A DNA stretch of 64,000 nucleotides from Hydractinia symbiolongicarpus. Taxonomy: Eukaryota > Cnidaria > Hydrozoa > Anthoathecata > Hydractiniidae. Location: contig NC_079879.1 in NCBI RefSeq assembly GCF_029227915.1, positions 9,424,001-9,488,000 of the forward strand, given 5' to 3'. The translations under genes and the position numbers were made by a program. The notes beneath the pieces were generated by a model. That model worked only from the letters and a program-made list of their open reading frames with translations. It was not told the origin of the DNA and searched no databases. Positions 45,306 through 56,570 of this stretch are shown here, in pieces. Within the stretch, counting starts at the first letter, position 1, and each line of letters opens with the position of its first letter.

Positions 45306-45377
45306 TGCCGTGACCAGGATTCGAACCTGGGTTATTGCGGCCACAACGCAATGCACTAACCACTATACGATCACGGC
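45306..45377 (-). tRNA. tRNA-His(GTG) H156, near-consensus
   Basis: U11:G24 wobble only. Confidence 0.94.
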
Positions 45378-45598
45378 TAATGTGATATTGTTAACCATAT
45401 ATGTCTTGTTCAGAACACTCTGCTGCAATACGTTGATTAAGAAATATATTTCGTTTGTTTGAAGTCGATAAACAACATAATTCGGTGATATAAAGAAAAT
45501 AAACAAAATGAATGCATAGGACTGTCTTCTCTAGCGAACGGAGACAATTTAATCGATACAGAAATATATGTTCACTTTCCTATCTCTGATTCTTGTAA

Positions 45599-45670
45599 TG
45601 CCGTGACCAGGATTGGAACCTGGGTTATTGCAGCCACAACGCAATGTACTAACCACTATACGATCACGGC
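45599..45670 (-). tRNA. tRNA-His(GTG) H157
   Basis: C57 in the T loop (B box altered) and G31:U39. Confidence 0.85.
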
Positions 45671-45891
45671 GGATGTAAGATTGTTAACCATATATGTCCT
45701 GTTCAGAACACTCTGCTGCAATACGTTGATTAAGAAATATATTTCGTTTGTTTGAAGTCGATACACAACATAATTCGGTGATATAAAGAAAATAAACAAA
45801 ATGAATGCATAGGACTGTCTTCTCTAGCGAACGGAGACAATTTAATCGATACAGAAATATATGTTCACTTTCCTATCTCTGATTCTTGTAA

Positions 45892-45963
45892 TGCCGTGAC
45901 CAGGATTGGAACCTGGGTTATTGCAGCCACAACGCAATGTACTAACCACTATACGATCACGGC
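45892..45963 (-). tRNA. tRNA-His(GTG) H158
   Basis: Same body as its neighbour H157: a recent one-monomer duplication at 293 bp. Confidence 0.85.
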
Positions 45964-46176
45964 TGATGTAAGATTGTTAACTATATATGTCCTGTTCAAA
46001 ACACTTGCGTTGATTAAGAACTATACTTCGTATGTTTGAAGTCAATACCCAACATAACTCGGTGTTATGAAGAAAACAAGCAAAATAAAAGCATCAGGAG
46101 CTGTTCATCCAAGCGCACGGGGTCAATTTAATCGATACAGAAGTACACGTTAACTTCATATCACAAATTCTGGTAA

Positions 46177-46248
46177 TGCCGTGACCAGGATTCGGACCTG
46201 GGTTATTACGACCACAACGCAATGTACTAACCACTGTACGATCACGGC
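46177..46248 (-). tRNA. tRNA-His(GTG) H159
   Basis: U55 changed to C (pseudouridine site), G29:U41, U38, C13:G22. Confidence 0.8.
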
Positions 46249-46466
46249 TTATGTTAGATTGACTATACAAGCCTTGTTCAAAACACTCTGCTGCAATGCA
46301 ATGATTAAGAAGTATATTACGTTATGTTTGAAGTCGATACACAACATAATTCGGTGATATAAAGAAAATAACAAAATGAATTCATAGGACTGTTTTCTCT
46401 AGCGAACGGAGACAATTTAATCGATACAGAAGTACATGTTAACTATCCTAACACTGACTCTTGTAA

Positions 46467-46538
46467 TGCCGTGACCAGGATTCGAACCTGGGTTATTGCG
46501 GCCACAACGCAATGTACTAACCACTATACGATCACGGC
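46467..46538 (-). tRNA. tRNA-His(GTG) H160, consensus
   Basis: Exact consensus. Confidence 0.97.
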
Positions 46539-46760
46539 TTATGTGTTATTGTTAACTATATATGTCTTGTTCAAAACACTCTGCTGCAATGCCTTGATTA
46601 AGAAATATATTTCGTTATGTTTGAAGTCGATACACAACATAATTCCGTGTTATAAAGAAAGTAAACAAAATAAATGCACAGGACTGTTTTCTCTAGCGAA
46701 CAGAGACAATTTAATCGATACAGAAGTACATGTTCACTATCCTAACATTGACTCTTGTAA

Positions 46761-46832
46761 TTCCATGACCAGGATTCGAACCTGGGTTATTGCGGCCACA
46801 ACGCAATGTACTAACCACTATACGATCACGTC
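46761..46832 (-). pseudogene. tRNA-His pseudogene H161
   Basis: G1:A72 and A2:G71 open the acceptor end; G4:U69. Confidence 0.75.
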
Positions 46833-47053
46833 TTATGTGTTATTGTTAGCTATATATGTCTTGTTCAAAACACTCTGCTGCAATGCCTTGATTAAGAAAT
46901 ATACTTCGTTATGTTTGAAGTCCATACACAACATAATTCCGTGTTATAAAGAAAGTAAACAAAATAAATGCACAGGACTGTTTTCTCTAGCGAACGGAGA
47001 CAATTTAATCGATACAGAAGTACATGTTCACTATTCTATCACTGACTCTTTAA

Positions 47054-47125
47054 TGCCGTGACCAGGACTCGAGCCTGGGTTATTACGACCACAACGCAAT
47101 GTACTAACCACTATACGATCACGGC
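47054..47125 (-). tRNA. tRNA-His(GTG) H162
   Basis: C54 and G59 in the T loop, G29:U41, U38. Confidence 0.8.
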
Positions 47126-47343
47126 TTATGTGACATTGACTATACATGCCTTGTTCAAAACACTCTGCTGCAATGCGATGATTAAGAAGTATATTACGTT
47201 ATGTTTGAAGTCGATACACAACATAATTCGGTGATATAAAGAAAATAACAAAATGAATTCATAGGACTGTTTTCTCTAGCGAAAGGAGACAATTTAATCG
47301 ATACAGAAGTACATGTTCACTATCCTAACACTGACTCTTGTAA

Positions 47344-47415
47344 TGCCGTGACCAGGATTCGAACCTGGGTTATTGCAGCCGCAACGCAATGTACTAACCA
47401 CTATACGATCACGGC
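47344..47415 (-). tRNA. tRNA-His-derived H163, anticodon GCG
   Basis: Loop TTGCGGC gives GCG, which would read Arg CGC/CGU codons. Acceptor, D and T arms are exact consensus and the anticodon stem pairs (G31:U39 wobble). Eukaryotes normally use ACG for this box, so a working copy would be unusual. Confidence 0.85.
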
Positions 47416-47637
47416 TTATGTGTTATTGTTAACCATATATGTCTTGTTCAAAACACTCTCCTGCAATGCCTTGATTAAGAAATATATTTCGTTATGTTTG
47501 AAGTCGATACACAACATAATTCCGTGTTATAAAGAAAGTAAACAAAATAAATGCACAGGACTGTTTTCTCTAGCGAACGGAGATAATTTAATCGATACAG
47601 AAGTACATGTTCACTATCCTAAGACTGACTCTTGTAA

Positions 47638-47709
47638 TGACGTGACCAGGATTCGAACCTGGGTTATTGCGGCCACAACGCAATGTACTAACCACTATAC
47701 GATCACGGC
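47638..47709 (-). tRNA. tRNA-His(GTG) H164
   Basis: C2:U71 mismatch only. Confidence 0.87.
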
Positions 47710-47931
47710 TTATGTGTTATTGTTAACTATATATGTCTTGTTCAAAACACTCTGCTGCAATGCCTTGATTAAGAAATATATTTCGTTATGTTTAAAGTCG
47801 ATACACAACATAATTCCGTGTTATAAAGAAAGTAAACAAAATAAATGCACAGGACTGTTTTCTCTAGCGAACGGTGACAATTTAATCGATACAGAAGTAC
47901 ATGTTCACTATTCTATCACTGACTCTTGTAA

Positions 47932-48003
47932 TGCCGTGACCTGGACTCGAACCTGGGTTATTGCGGCCACAACGCAATGCACTAACCACTATACGATCAC
48001 GGC
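47932..48003 (-). tRNA. tRNA-His(GTG) H165
   Basis: A51:A63 mismatch, G59, U11:G24. Confidence 0.82.
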
Positions 48004-48225
48004 TAATGTGAAATTGTTAACCATATATGTCTTGTTCAGAACACTCTGCTGCAATACGTTGATTAAGAAATATATTTCGTTTGTTTGAATTCGATACACA
48101 ACATAATTCGATGATATAAAGAAAATAAACAAAATTGAATTATCGGGAGCTGTTCATCCAAGCGGACGGGGTTAATTTAATCGATACAGAAGTACACGCT
48201 AACTTCATATCACAGATTCTGGTGA

Positions 48226-48297
48226 TGCCGTCACCAGGATTTGAACCTGGGTTATTGCGACCACAATGCAATGTACTAACCACTATACGATCACGGC
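48226..48297 (-). pseudogene. tRNA-His pseudogene H166
   Basis: G6:G67 and A31:C39, with A57 and U38. Related to H204. Confidence 0.72.
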
Positions 48298-48373
48298 TTA
48301 TGTGAGTTTGCCTATACATGCCTTGTTCAAAACACGCTGCTGCAAGGCGATGATTAAGAAGTATATTACGTTA

Positions 48374-48540
48374 TTAGCCCGTCGCAAAATCCACGGGGTC
48401 GCGCGTCCCTTAAATTTACCCGTCGCAACAAAGTAGACAAAAATATATCGCATTTGATATTGGTGTTTCCGTGACATCATTTTCTGACTCAGCGGGGGGT
48501 CCGCGCAGACACAGACAGACGATGGCTATTATTATAGAGA
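48374..48540. mobile_element. 167-bp non-array insert, copy 1
   Basis: This block does not belong to the monomer. It splits the spacer between H166 and H167 at cgtta/tgtttgaag and makes it 385 bp long. It is far more GC-rich than the array in places (cggggtcgcgcgtccc; agcggggggtccgcgc). The left end TTAGCCCGTCG and the inverted right end TAATAGCC.TCGTC are similar, suggesting imperfect terminal inverted repeats and a short non-autonomous DNA element. No clear target-site duplication is visible. The same flanks without the insert occur at 59878/59879. Family not recognised. Confidence 0.5.
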
Positions 48541-48682
48541 TGTTTGAAGTCGATACACAACATAATTCGGTGATATAAAGAAAATAACAAAATGAATTCA
48601 TGGGACTGTTTTCTCTAGCGAACGGAGACATTTTAATCGATACAGAAATATATGTTCACTTTCCTAACACTTACTCTTGTAA

Positions 48683-48754
48683 TGCCGTGACCAGGATTCG
48701 AACCTGGGTTATTGCGGCCACAACGCAATGTACTAACCACTATACGATCACGGC
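48683..48754 (-). tRNA. tRNA-His(GTG) H167, consensus
   Basis: Exact consensus; its trailer carries the 167-bp insert about 142 bp downstream. Confidence 0.97.
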
Positions 48755-48976
48755 TGATGTGAGATTTTTATCTATATATGTCTTGTTCAAAACATTGTGC
48801 TGCAATGCGTTGATTAAGAAATATACTTCGTATGTTTGAAGTCAATGACCAACATAACTCGGTGTTATAAAGAAAACAAGCAAAATTAAAGCATCAGGAG
48901 CTGTTCATCCGAGCACACGGGGTCAACTTAATCGATGCAGAAGTACACGTTAACTACCTATCACAGATTCTGGGAA

Positions 48977-49048
48977 TGCCGTGACCAGGATTAGAACCTG
49001 GGTTATTGCCGCAACGAAGGAATGAACTAACCACTATACGATCACGGC
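48977..49048 (-). pseudogene. tRNA-His pseudogene H168
   Basis: Anticodon arm rebuilt by several changes (C33, a GTT-like triplet, stem mismatched); U57. Also seen as H185, H206 and H216. Confidence 0.75.
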
Positions 49049-49268
49049 TAATGTGAGATTGTTAACTATACATGCCTTGTTCAAAACACTCTGCTGTAAT
49101 GCGATGATTAAGAAGTATCTTTCGTTACGTTTGGAGTGGATAGGCAACATAATTCGGTTATATAAAAAAATAAAAAAAATGAATGCATAGGACTGTTTTC
49201 TCTAGCGAACGGAGACAATTTAGTCGATACAGAAGTACACTTTAACTTCCTATCACAGATTCTTCTAA

Positions 49269-49340
49269 TGCCATGACCAGGATTCAAACCTGGGTTATTG
49301 CCGCCACAACGCAATGTACTAACCACTATACGATCACGGC
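49269..49340 (-). pseudogene. tRNA-His pseudogene H169
   Basis: C56 changed to U and G31:G39 mismatch; G4:U69. Confidence 0.7.
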
Positions 49341-49563
49341 TGTTGTGAGATTGTTATCTATATATATCTTGTTCAAAACACTGTGCTGCAATGCGCTGAT
49401 TAAGAATTGTATTACGTTATGTTTGAAGTCAATACACAAAATTATTCGGTGTAATAGAGAAAACAAGCAAAACTAAAGCATCAGGAGCTGTTCATCCAAG
49501 CGCACGGCGTCAATTTAATCGATACAGAAGCACACGTTAACTTCCTATCACAGATTCTGGGAA

Positions 49564-49635
49564 TGCCGTGACCAGGATTAGAACCTGGGTTATTGCGGCC
49601 ACGAAGGAATGAACTAACAACTATACGAACACGGC
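49564..49635 (-). pseudogene. tRNA-His pseudogene H170
   Basis: Anticodon GTG kept but U33 is C; anticodon stem mismatched at 29 and 31; U7:U66; U57. Confidence 0.75.
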
Positions 49636-49856
49636 TAATGTAAGATTGTTAACTATACATGCCTTGTTTAAAACACTCTGCTGTAATGCGCTGATTAAGA
49701 AGTATCTTTCGTTACGTTTGAAGTGGATAGACAACATAATTCGGTTATATCAAAAAAATAAACAAAATGAATGCATAGGACTGTTTTCTCTAGCGAACGG
49801 AGACAATTTAGTCGATACAGAAGTACACGTTAACTTCCTATCACAGATTCTTCTAA

Positions 49857-49928
49857 TGCCATGACCAGGATTCGAACCTGGGTTATTGCGGCCACAACGC
49901 AATGTACTAACCACTATACGATCACGGC
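49857..49928 (-). tRNA. tRNA-His(GTG) H171, near-consensus
   Basis: G4:U69 only (CCA form next to a beta-like spacer). Confidence 0.95.
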
Positions 49929-50151
49929 TGTTGTGAGATTGTTATCTATATATATATTGTTCCAAACAGTGCGCTGCAATGCGTTGATTAAGAAATATAA
50001 TTCGTTATGTTTGAAGTCAATACCCAACATAATTCGGTGTTGTAAAGAAAACAAGCAAAATTAAAGCATCAGGAGCTGTTCATCCAAGCGCACGGGGTCA
50101 ATTTAATCGATACAGAGGTACACGTTAACTACCTGTCACAGATTCTGGTAA

Positions 50152-50223
50152 TGCCGTGCCCAGGATTCGAACCTGGGTTATTGCGGCCACAACGCAATGT
50201 ACTAACCACTATACGATCACGGC
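50152..50223 (-). tRNA. tRNA-His(GTG) H172
   Basis: A7:G66 only. Confidence 0.88.
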
Positions 50224-50445
50224 TCATATGAGATTGTTAACCAAATATGTCTTGTTTAAAACACTCTGCTGCAATGCGATGATTAAGAAGTATATTTCGT
50301 TATGTTTGAAGTCGATACACAACATAATTCGGTTATATAAAAAAAATAAACAAAATAAATGCATAGGACTGTTTTCTCTAGCGAACGGAGACAATTTAAT
50401 CGATACAGCAGTACATGTTCACTATCCTATCACTGACTCTTGTAA

Positions 50446-50517
50446 TGCCGTGACCAGGATTCGAACCTGGGTTATTGCGGCCACAACGCAATGTACTAAC
50501 CACTATACGATTACGGC
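50446..50517 (-). tRNA. tRNA-His(GTG) H173
   Basis: A6:C67 only. Confidence 0.88.
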
Positions 50518-50739
50518 TGATGTGAGAGTGTTACCTATATATGTCTTGTTCAAAAAACTGAGCTGCAATGCCTTGATTAAGAAATATGTTTCGTATGTTT
50601 GAAATCAATACCCAACATAATTCGGTGTTATAAAGAAAACAAGTAAAATTAAAGCATCAGGAGCTGTTCATCCAAGCGCACTTGGTCAATTTAATCGATA
50701 CAGAAGTACGCGTTAACTTCCTATCACAGATTCTGGTGA

Positions 50740-50811
50740 TGCCGTGACCAGGATTCGAGCCTGGGTTATTGCGGCCACAACGCAATGTACTAACCGCTAT
50801 ACGATCACGGC
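50740..50811 (-). tRNA. tRNA-His(GTG) H174
   Basis: C54 in the T loop and C16; stems all pair. Confidence 0.87.
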
Positions 50812-51035
50812 TTATGTGGGATTGCTAACTATACATGCCTTGTTCAAAACACTCTGCTGCAATGCGATGATTAAGAAGTATATTACGTTATGTTTGAAGT
50901 CGATACACAACATAATTCGGTGAGATAAAGAAAACAAACAAAATGAATGCATAGGACTTTTTTCTCTAGCGAACGGAGACAGTTTAATCGATACAGCAGT
51001 ACATGTTTTCACTATCCCATCACTGACTCTTGTAA

Positions 51036-51107
51036 TGCCGTGACCAGGATTCGAACCTGGGTTATTGCAGCCACAACGCAATGTACTAACCACTATACGA
51101 TCACGGC
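51036..51107 (-). tRNA. tRNA-His(GTG) H175, near-consensus
   Basis: G31:U39 only. Confidence 0.94.
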
Positions 51108-51330
51108 TGTTGTGAGATTGTTATCTATATATATCTTGTTCAAAACACTGTGCTGCAATGCGCTGATTAAGAATTGTATTACGTTATGTTTGAAGTCAAT
51201 ACACAAAATTATTCGGTGTAATAGAGAAAACAAGCAAAACTAAAGCATCAGGAGCTGTTCATCCAAGCGCACGGCGTCAATTTAATCGATACAGAAGCAC
51301 ACGTTAACTTCCTATCACAGATTCTGGGAA

Positions 51331-51402
51331 TGCCGTGACCAGGATTAGAACCTGGGTTATTGCGGCCACGAAGGAATGTACTAACAACTATACGAACACG
51401 GC
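51331..51402 (-). pseudogene. tRNA-His pseudogene H176
   Basis: H170 allele (C33, stem mismatches, U7:U66, U57). Confidence 0.75.
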
Positions 51403-51623
51403 TAATGTAAGATTGTTAACTATACATGCCTTGTTTAAAACACTCTGCTGTAATGCGCTGATTAAGAAGTATCTTTCGTTACGTTTAAAGTGGATAGACA
51501 ACATAATTCGGTTATATCAAAAAAATAAACAAAATGAATGCATAGGACTGTTTTCTCTAGCGAACGGAGACAATTTAGTCGATACAGAAGTACACGTTAA
51601 CTTCCTATCACAGATTCTTCTAA

Positions 51624-51695
51624 TGCCATGACCAGGATTCGAACCTGGGTTATTGCGGCCACAACGCAATGTACTAACCACTATACGATCACGGC
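51624..51695 (-). tRNA. tRNA-His(GTG) H177, near-consensus
   Basis: G4:U69 only; copy of H171. Confidence 0.95.
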
Positions 51696-51918
51696 TGCTG
51701 TGAGATTGTTATCTATATATATATTGTTCCAAACAGTGTGCTGCAATGCGTTGATTAAGAAATATAATTCGTTATGTTTGAAGTCAATACCCAACATAAT
51801 TCGGTGTTGTAAAGAAAACAAGCAAAATTAAAGCATCAGGAGCTGTTCATCCAAGCGCACGGGGTCAATTTAATCGATACAGAGGTACACGTTAACTACC
51901 TGTCACAGATTCTGGTAA

Positions 51919-51990
51919 TGCCGTGCCCAGGATTCGAACCTGGGTTATTGCGGCCACAACGCAATGTACTAACCACTATACGATCACGGC
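51919..51990 (-). tRNA. tRNA-His(GTG) H178
   Basis: A7:G66; copy of H172. Confidence 0.88.
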
Positions 51991-52212
51991 TCATATGAGA
52001 TTGTTAACCAAATATGTCTTGTTTAAAACACTCTGCTGCAATGCGATGATTACGAAGTATATTTCGTTATGTTTGAAGTCGATACACAACATAATTCGGT
52101 TATATAAAAAAAATAAACAAAATAAATGCATAGGACTGTTTTCTCTAGCGAACGGAGACAATTTAATCGATACAGCAGTACATGTTCACTATCCTATCAC
52201 TGACTCTTGTAA

Positions 52213-52284
52213 TGCCGTGACCAGGATTCGAAGCTGGGTTATTGCGGCCACAACGCAATGTACTAACCACTATACGATTACGGC
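52213..52284 (-). tRNA. tRNA-His(GTG) H179
   Basis: A6:C67 plus a private C53:C61. Confidence 0.8.
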
Positions 52285-52506
52285 TGATGTGAGATTGTTA
52301 CCTATATATGTCTTGTTCAAAAAACTGAGCTGCAATGCCTTGATTAAGAAATATGTTTCGTATGTTTGAAATCAATACCCAACATAATTCGGTGTTATAA
52401 AGAAAACAAGTAAAATTAAAGCATCAGGAGCTGTTCATCCAAGCGCACTTGGTCAATTTAATCGATACAGAAGTACGCGTTAACTTCCTATCACAGATTC
52501 TGGTGA

Positions 52507-52578
52507 TGCCGTGACCAGGATTCGAGCCTGGGTTATTGCGGCCACAACGCAATGTACTAACCGCTATACGATCACGGC
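52507..52578 (-). tRNA. tRNA-His(GTG) H180
   Basis: C54, C16; copy of H174. Confidence 0.87.
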
Positions 52579-52800
52579 TTATGTGGGATTGCTAACTATA
52601 CATGCCTTGTTCAAAACACTCTGCTGCAATGCGATGATTAAGAAGTATATTACGTTATGTTTGAAGTCCATACACAACATAATTCGGTGATATAAAGAAA
52701 ATAAACAAAATGAATTCTTAGGACTGTTTTCTGTAGCGAACGGAGACATTTTAATCGATACAGAAATATATGTTCACTTTCCTATCACTGATTCATGTAA

Positions 52801-52872
52801 TGCCGTGGCCAGGATTTGAACCTGGGTTATTGCGGCCACAACGCAATGTACTAACCACTATACGATCACGGC
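52801..52872 (-). tRNA. tRNA-His(GTG) H181
   Basis: A7:C66 and A57. Confidence 0.85.
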
Positions 52873-53096
52873 TAATGTGATATTGTTAACTGTAAATGTC
52901 ATGTTCAGAACACTCTGCTGCAATGCGTTGATTAAGAAATATATTTCGTTATGTTTGAAGTCGATACACAACATAATTTGGTGACATAAAGAAAACAAAC
53001 AAAATGAATGCATAGGACTTTTTTCTCTAGCGAACGGAGACAGTTTAATCGATACAGCAGTACATGTTTTCACTATCCTATCACTGACTCTTGTAA

Positions 53097-53168
53097 TGCC
53101 GTGACCAGGATTCGAACCTGGGTTATTGCGGCCACAACGCAATGTACTAACCACTATACGATCACGGC
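53097..53168 (-). tRNA. tRNA-His(GTG) H182, consensus
   Basis: Exact consensus. Confidence 0.97.
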
Positions 53169-53391
53169 TGTTGTGAGATTGTTATCTATATATATCTTGT
53201 TCCAAACACTGTGCTGCAATGCGTTGATTAAGAAATATAATTCGTTATGTTTGAAGTCAATACCCAACATAATTCGGTGTTGTAAAGAAAACAAGCAAAA
53301 TTGAAGCATCAGGAGCTGTTCATCCAAGCGCACGGGGTCAGTTTAATCGATACAGAGGTACACGTTAACTACCTGTCACAGATTCTGGTAA

Positions 53392-53463
53392 TGCCGTGCC
53401 CAGGATTCGAACCTGGGTTATTGCGGCCACAACGCAATGTACTAACCACTATACGATCACGGC
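53392..53463 (-). tRNA. tRNA-His(GTG) H183
   Basis: A7:G66; its 5' flank is broken by the second 167-bp insert. Confidence 0.88.
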
Positions 53464-53542
53464 TCATATGAGATTGTTAACCAAATATGTCTTGTTTAAA
53501 ACACTCTGCTGTAATGCGATGATTAAGAAGTATATTTCGTTA

Positions 53543-53709
53543 ATAGCCTGTCGAAAAATCCACGGGGTCGCGCGTCCCTTAAATTTACCCGTCGCAACAA
53601 AGTAGACAAAATTATATAGCATTTGATATTGGTGTTTCCGTGACATCATTTTCTGACTCAGCGGGGGGTCCGCGCAGAGACAGACAGACGACGGCTATTA
53701 TTATAGAGA
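53543..53709. mobile_element. 167-bp non-array insert, copy 2
   Basis: Same length and same position in the monomer as copy 1, with a handful of substitutions (left end ATAGCCTGTCG). Right flank equals that of copy 1 for about 2.4 kb, but the left flank is a different monomer type, seen unoccupied near 56945. The spacer H183-H184 is 388 bp because of it. A short frame inside it is not evidence of a gene. Confidence 0.5.
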
Positions 53710-53851
53710 TGTTTGAAGTCGATACACAACATAATTCGGTGATATAAAGAAAATAACAAAATGAATTCATGGGACTGTTTTCTCTAGCGAACGGAGACAT
53801 TTTAATCGATACAGAAATATATGTTCACTTTCCTAACACTTACTCTTGTAA

Positions 53852-53923
53852 TGCCGTGACCAGGATTCGAACCTGGGTTATTGCGGCCACAACGCAATGT
53901 ACTAACCACTATACGATCACGGC
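53852..53923 (-). tRNA. tRNA-His(GTG) H184, consensus
   Basis: Exact consensus; copy of H167. Confidence 0.97.
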
Positions 53924-54145
53924 TGATGTGAGATTTTTATCTATATATGTCTTGTTCAAAACATTGTGCTGCAATGCGTTGATTAAGAAATATACTTCGT
54001 ATGTTTGAAGTCAATGACCAACATAACTCGGTGTTATAAAGAAAACAAGCAAAATTAAAGCATCAGGAGCTGTTCATCCGAGCACACGGGGTCAACTTAA
54101 TCGATGCAGAAGTACACGTTAACTACCTATCACAGATTCTGGGAA

Positions 54146-54217
54146 TGCCGTGACCAGGATTAGAACCTGGGTTATTGCCGCAACGAAGGAATGAACTAAC
54201 CACTATAAGATCACGGC
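54146..54217 (-). pseudogene. tRNA-His pseudogene H185
   Basis: H168 allele with an extra change at position 9. Confidence 0.75.
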
Positions 54218-54437
54218 TAATGTGAGATTGTTAACTATACATGCCTTGTTCAAAATACTCTGCTGTAATGCGATGACTAAGAAGTATCTTTCGTTACGTT
54301 TGGAGTGGATAGACAACATAATTCGGTTATATAAAAAAATAAAAAAAATGAATGCATAGGACTGTTTTCTCTAGCGAACGGAGACAATTTAGTCGATACA
54401 GAAGTACACTTTAACTTCCTATCACAGATTCTTCTAA

Positions 54438-54509
54438 TGCCATGACCAGGATTCGAACCTGGGTTATTGCCGCCACAACGCAATGTACTAATCACTATAC
54501 GATCACAAC
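54438..54509 (-). pseudogene. tRNA-His pseudogene H186
   Basis: G31:G39, A19, and U2:G71, U3:G70, G4:U69 wobbles in a row. Confidence 0.72.
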
Positions 54510-54732
54510 TGTTGTGAGATTGTTATCTATATATATCTTGTTTAAAACACTGTGCTGCAATGCGCTGATTAAGAATTGTATTACGTTATGTTTGAAGTCA
54601 ATACACAAAATTATTCGGTGTAATAGAGAAAACAAGCAAAACTAAAGCATCAGGAGCTGTTCATCCAAGCGCACGGCTTCAATTTAATCGATACAGAAGC
54701 ACACGTTAACTTCCTATCACAGATTCTGGGAA

Positions 54733-54804
54733 TGCCGTGACCAGGATTAGAACCTGGGTTATTGCGGCCACGAAGGAATGTACTAACAACTATACGAACA
54801 CGGC
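54733..54804 (-). pseudogene. tRNA-His pseudogene H187
   Basis: H170 allele. Confidence 0.75.
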
Positions 54805-55025
54805 TAATGTGAGATTGTTAACTATACATGCCTTGTTTAAAACACTCTGCTGTAATGCGCTGATTAAGAAGTATCTTTCGTTACGTTTGAAGTGGATAGA
54901 CAACATAATTCGGTTATATCAAAAAAATAAACAAAATGAATGCATAGGACTGTTTTCTCTAGCGAACGGAGACAATTTAGTCGATACAGAAGTACACGTT
55001 AACTTCCTATCACAGATTCTTCTAA

Positions 55026-55097
55026 TGCCATGACCAGGATTCGAACCTGGGTTATTGCGGCCACAACGCAATGTACTAACCACTATACGATCACGGC
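55026..55097 (-). tRNA. tRNA-His(GTG) H188, near-consensus
   Basis: G4:U69 only. Confidence 0.95.
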
Positions 55098-55320
55098 TGT
55101 TGTGAGATTGTTATCTATATATATATTGTTCCAAACAGTGTGCTGCAATGCGTTGATTAAGAAATATAATTCGTTATGTTTGAAGTCAATACCCAACATA
55201 ATTCGGTGTTGTAAAGAAAACAAGCAAAATTAAAGCATCAGGAGCTGTTCATCCAAGCGCACAGGGTCAATTTAATCGATACAGAGGTACACGTTAACTA
55301 CCTGTCACAGATTCTGGTAA

Positions 55321-55392
55321 TGCCGTGCCCAGGATTCGAACCTGGGTTATTGCGGCCACAACGCAATGTACTAACCACTATACGATCACGGC
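55321..55392 (-). tRNA. tRNA-His(GTG) H189
   Basis: A7:G66. Confidence 0.88.
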
Positions 55393-55614
55393 TCATATGA
55401 GATTGTTAACCAAATATGTCTTGTTTAAAACACTCTGCTGCAATGCGATGATTAAGAAGTATATTTCGTTATGTTTGAAGTCGATACACAACATAATTCG
55501 GTTATACAAAAAAAATAAACAAAATAAATGCATAGGACTGTTTTCTCTAGCGAACGGAGACAATTTAATCGATACAGCAGTACATGTTCACTATCCTATC
55601 ACTGACTCTTGTAA

Positions 55615-55686
55615 TGCCGTGACCAGGATTCGAACCTGGGTTATTGCGGCCACAACGCAATGTACTAACCTCTATACGATTACGGC
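55615..55686 (-). tRNA. tRNA-His(GTG) H190
   Basis: A6:C67, A16. Confidence 0.86.
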
Positions 55687-55908
55687 TGATGTGAGATTGT
55701 TACCTATATATGTCTTGTTCAAAAAACTGAGCTGCAATGCCTTGATTAAGAAATATGTTTCGTATGTTTGAAATCAATACCCAACATAATTCGGTGTTAT
55801 AAAGAAAACAAGTAAAATTAAAGCATCAGGAGCTGTTCATCCAAGCGCACTTGGTCAATTTAATCGATACAGAAGTACGCGTTAACTTCCTATCACAGAT
55901 TCTGGTGA

Positions 55909-55980
55909 TGCCGTGACCAGGATTCGAGCCTGGGTTATTGCGGCCACAACGCAATGTACTAACCGCTATACGGTCACGGC
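55909..55980 (-). tRNA. tRNA-His(GTG) H191
   Basis: C54, C16, and U8 changed to C (U8:A14 contact lost). Confidence 0.8.
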
Positions 55981-56202
55981 TTATGTGGGATTGCTAACTA
56001 TACATGCCTTGTTCAAAACATTCTGCTGCAATGCGATGATTAAGAAGTATATTACGTTATGTTTGAAGTCCATACACAACATAATTCGGTGATATAAAGA
56101 AAATAAACAAAATGAATTCTTAGGACTGTTTTCTGTAGCGAACGGAGACATTTTAATCGATACAGAAATATATGTTCACTTTCCTATCACTGATTCATGT
56201 AA

Positions 56203-56274
56203 TGCCGTGGCCAGGATTCGAACCTGGGTTATTGCGGCCACAACGCAATGTACTAACCACTATACGATCACGGC
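56203..56274 (-). tRNA. tRNA-His(GTG) H192
   Basis: A7:C66 only. Confidence 0.88.
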
Positions 56275-56498
56275 TAATGTGATATTGTTAACTGTAAATG
56301 TCATGTTCAGAACACTCTGCTGCAATGCGTTGATTAAGAAATATATTTCGTTATGTTTGAAGTCGATACACAACATAATTCGGTGACATAAAGAAAACAA
56401 ACAAAATGAATGCATAGGACTTTTTTCTCTAGCGAACGGAGACAGTTTAATCGATACAGCAGTACATGTTTTCACTATCCTATCACTGACTCTTGTAA

Positions 56499-56570
56499 TG
56501 CCGTGACCAGGATTCGAACCTGGGTTATTGCGGCCACAACGCAATGTACTAACCACTATACGATCACGGC
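56499..56570 (-). tRNA. tRNA-His(GTG) H193, consensus
   Basis: Exact consensus; copy of H182. Confidence 0.97.

Larger units (their letters stand above)
48374..50920. repeat. Higher-order repeat, first copy (offset 5169)
   Basis: The tract begins exactly at the 167-bp insert and runs through H167-H174. It recurs at 53543-56089. Units H170-H174 also recur at offset 1767 (H176-H180), and H167-H172 match H205-H210 at 11338, without the insert. Confidence 0.8.
53543..56089. repeat. Higher-order repeat, second copy (offset 5169)
   Basis: Insert plus H184-H191. Different sequence lies to the left of the insert in the two copies, so the insert edge is the duplication edge. H176-H183 also match H187-H194 at offset 3402. 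Confidence 0.8.

Noticed and set aside
46471-47061. 196-codon open frame on the plus strand
   Set aside because: Same cause: monomers H160 and H161 are 294 bp apart. Antisense to tRNA genes.
47348-48088. 246-codon open frame on the plus strand spanning three monomers
   Set aside because: It starts in antisense tRNA and stays open only because three successive monomers are 294 bp (3 x 98). Protein repeats mirror the DNA repeat; no codon signature.
48977-49048. GTT (Asn) anticodon in H168 and its copies
   Set aside because: The whole anticodon arm is rearranged, U33 is C and the stem does not pair, so no anticodon can be assigned with confidence.
53396-53605. Possible peptide-coding frame running from H183 into the 167-bp insert
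   Set aside because: Short, begins in antisense tRNA, and the insert has several differences between its two copies with no sign of coding constraint.
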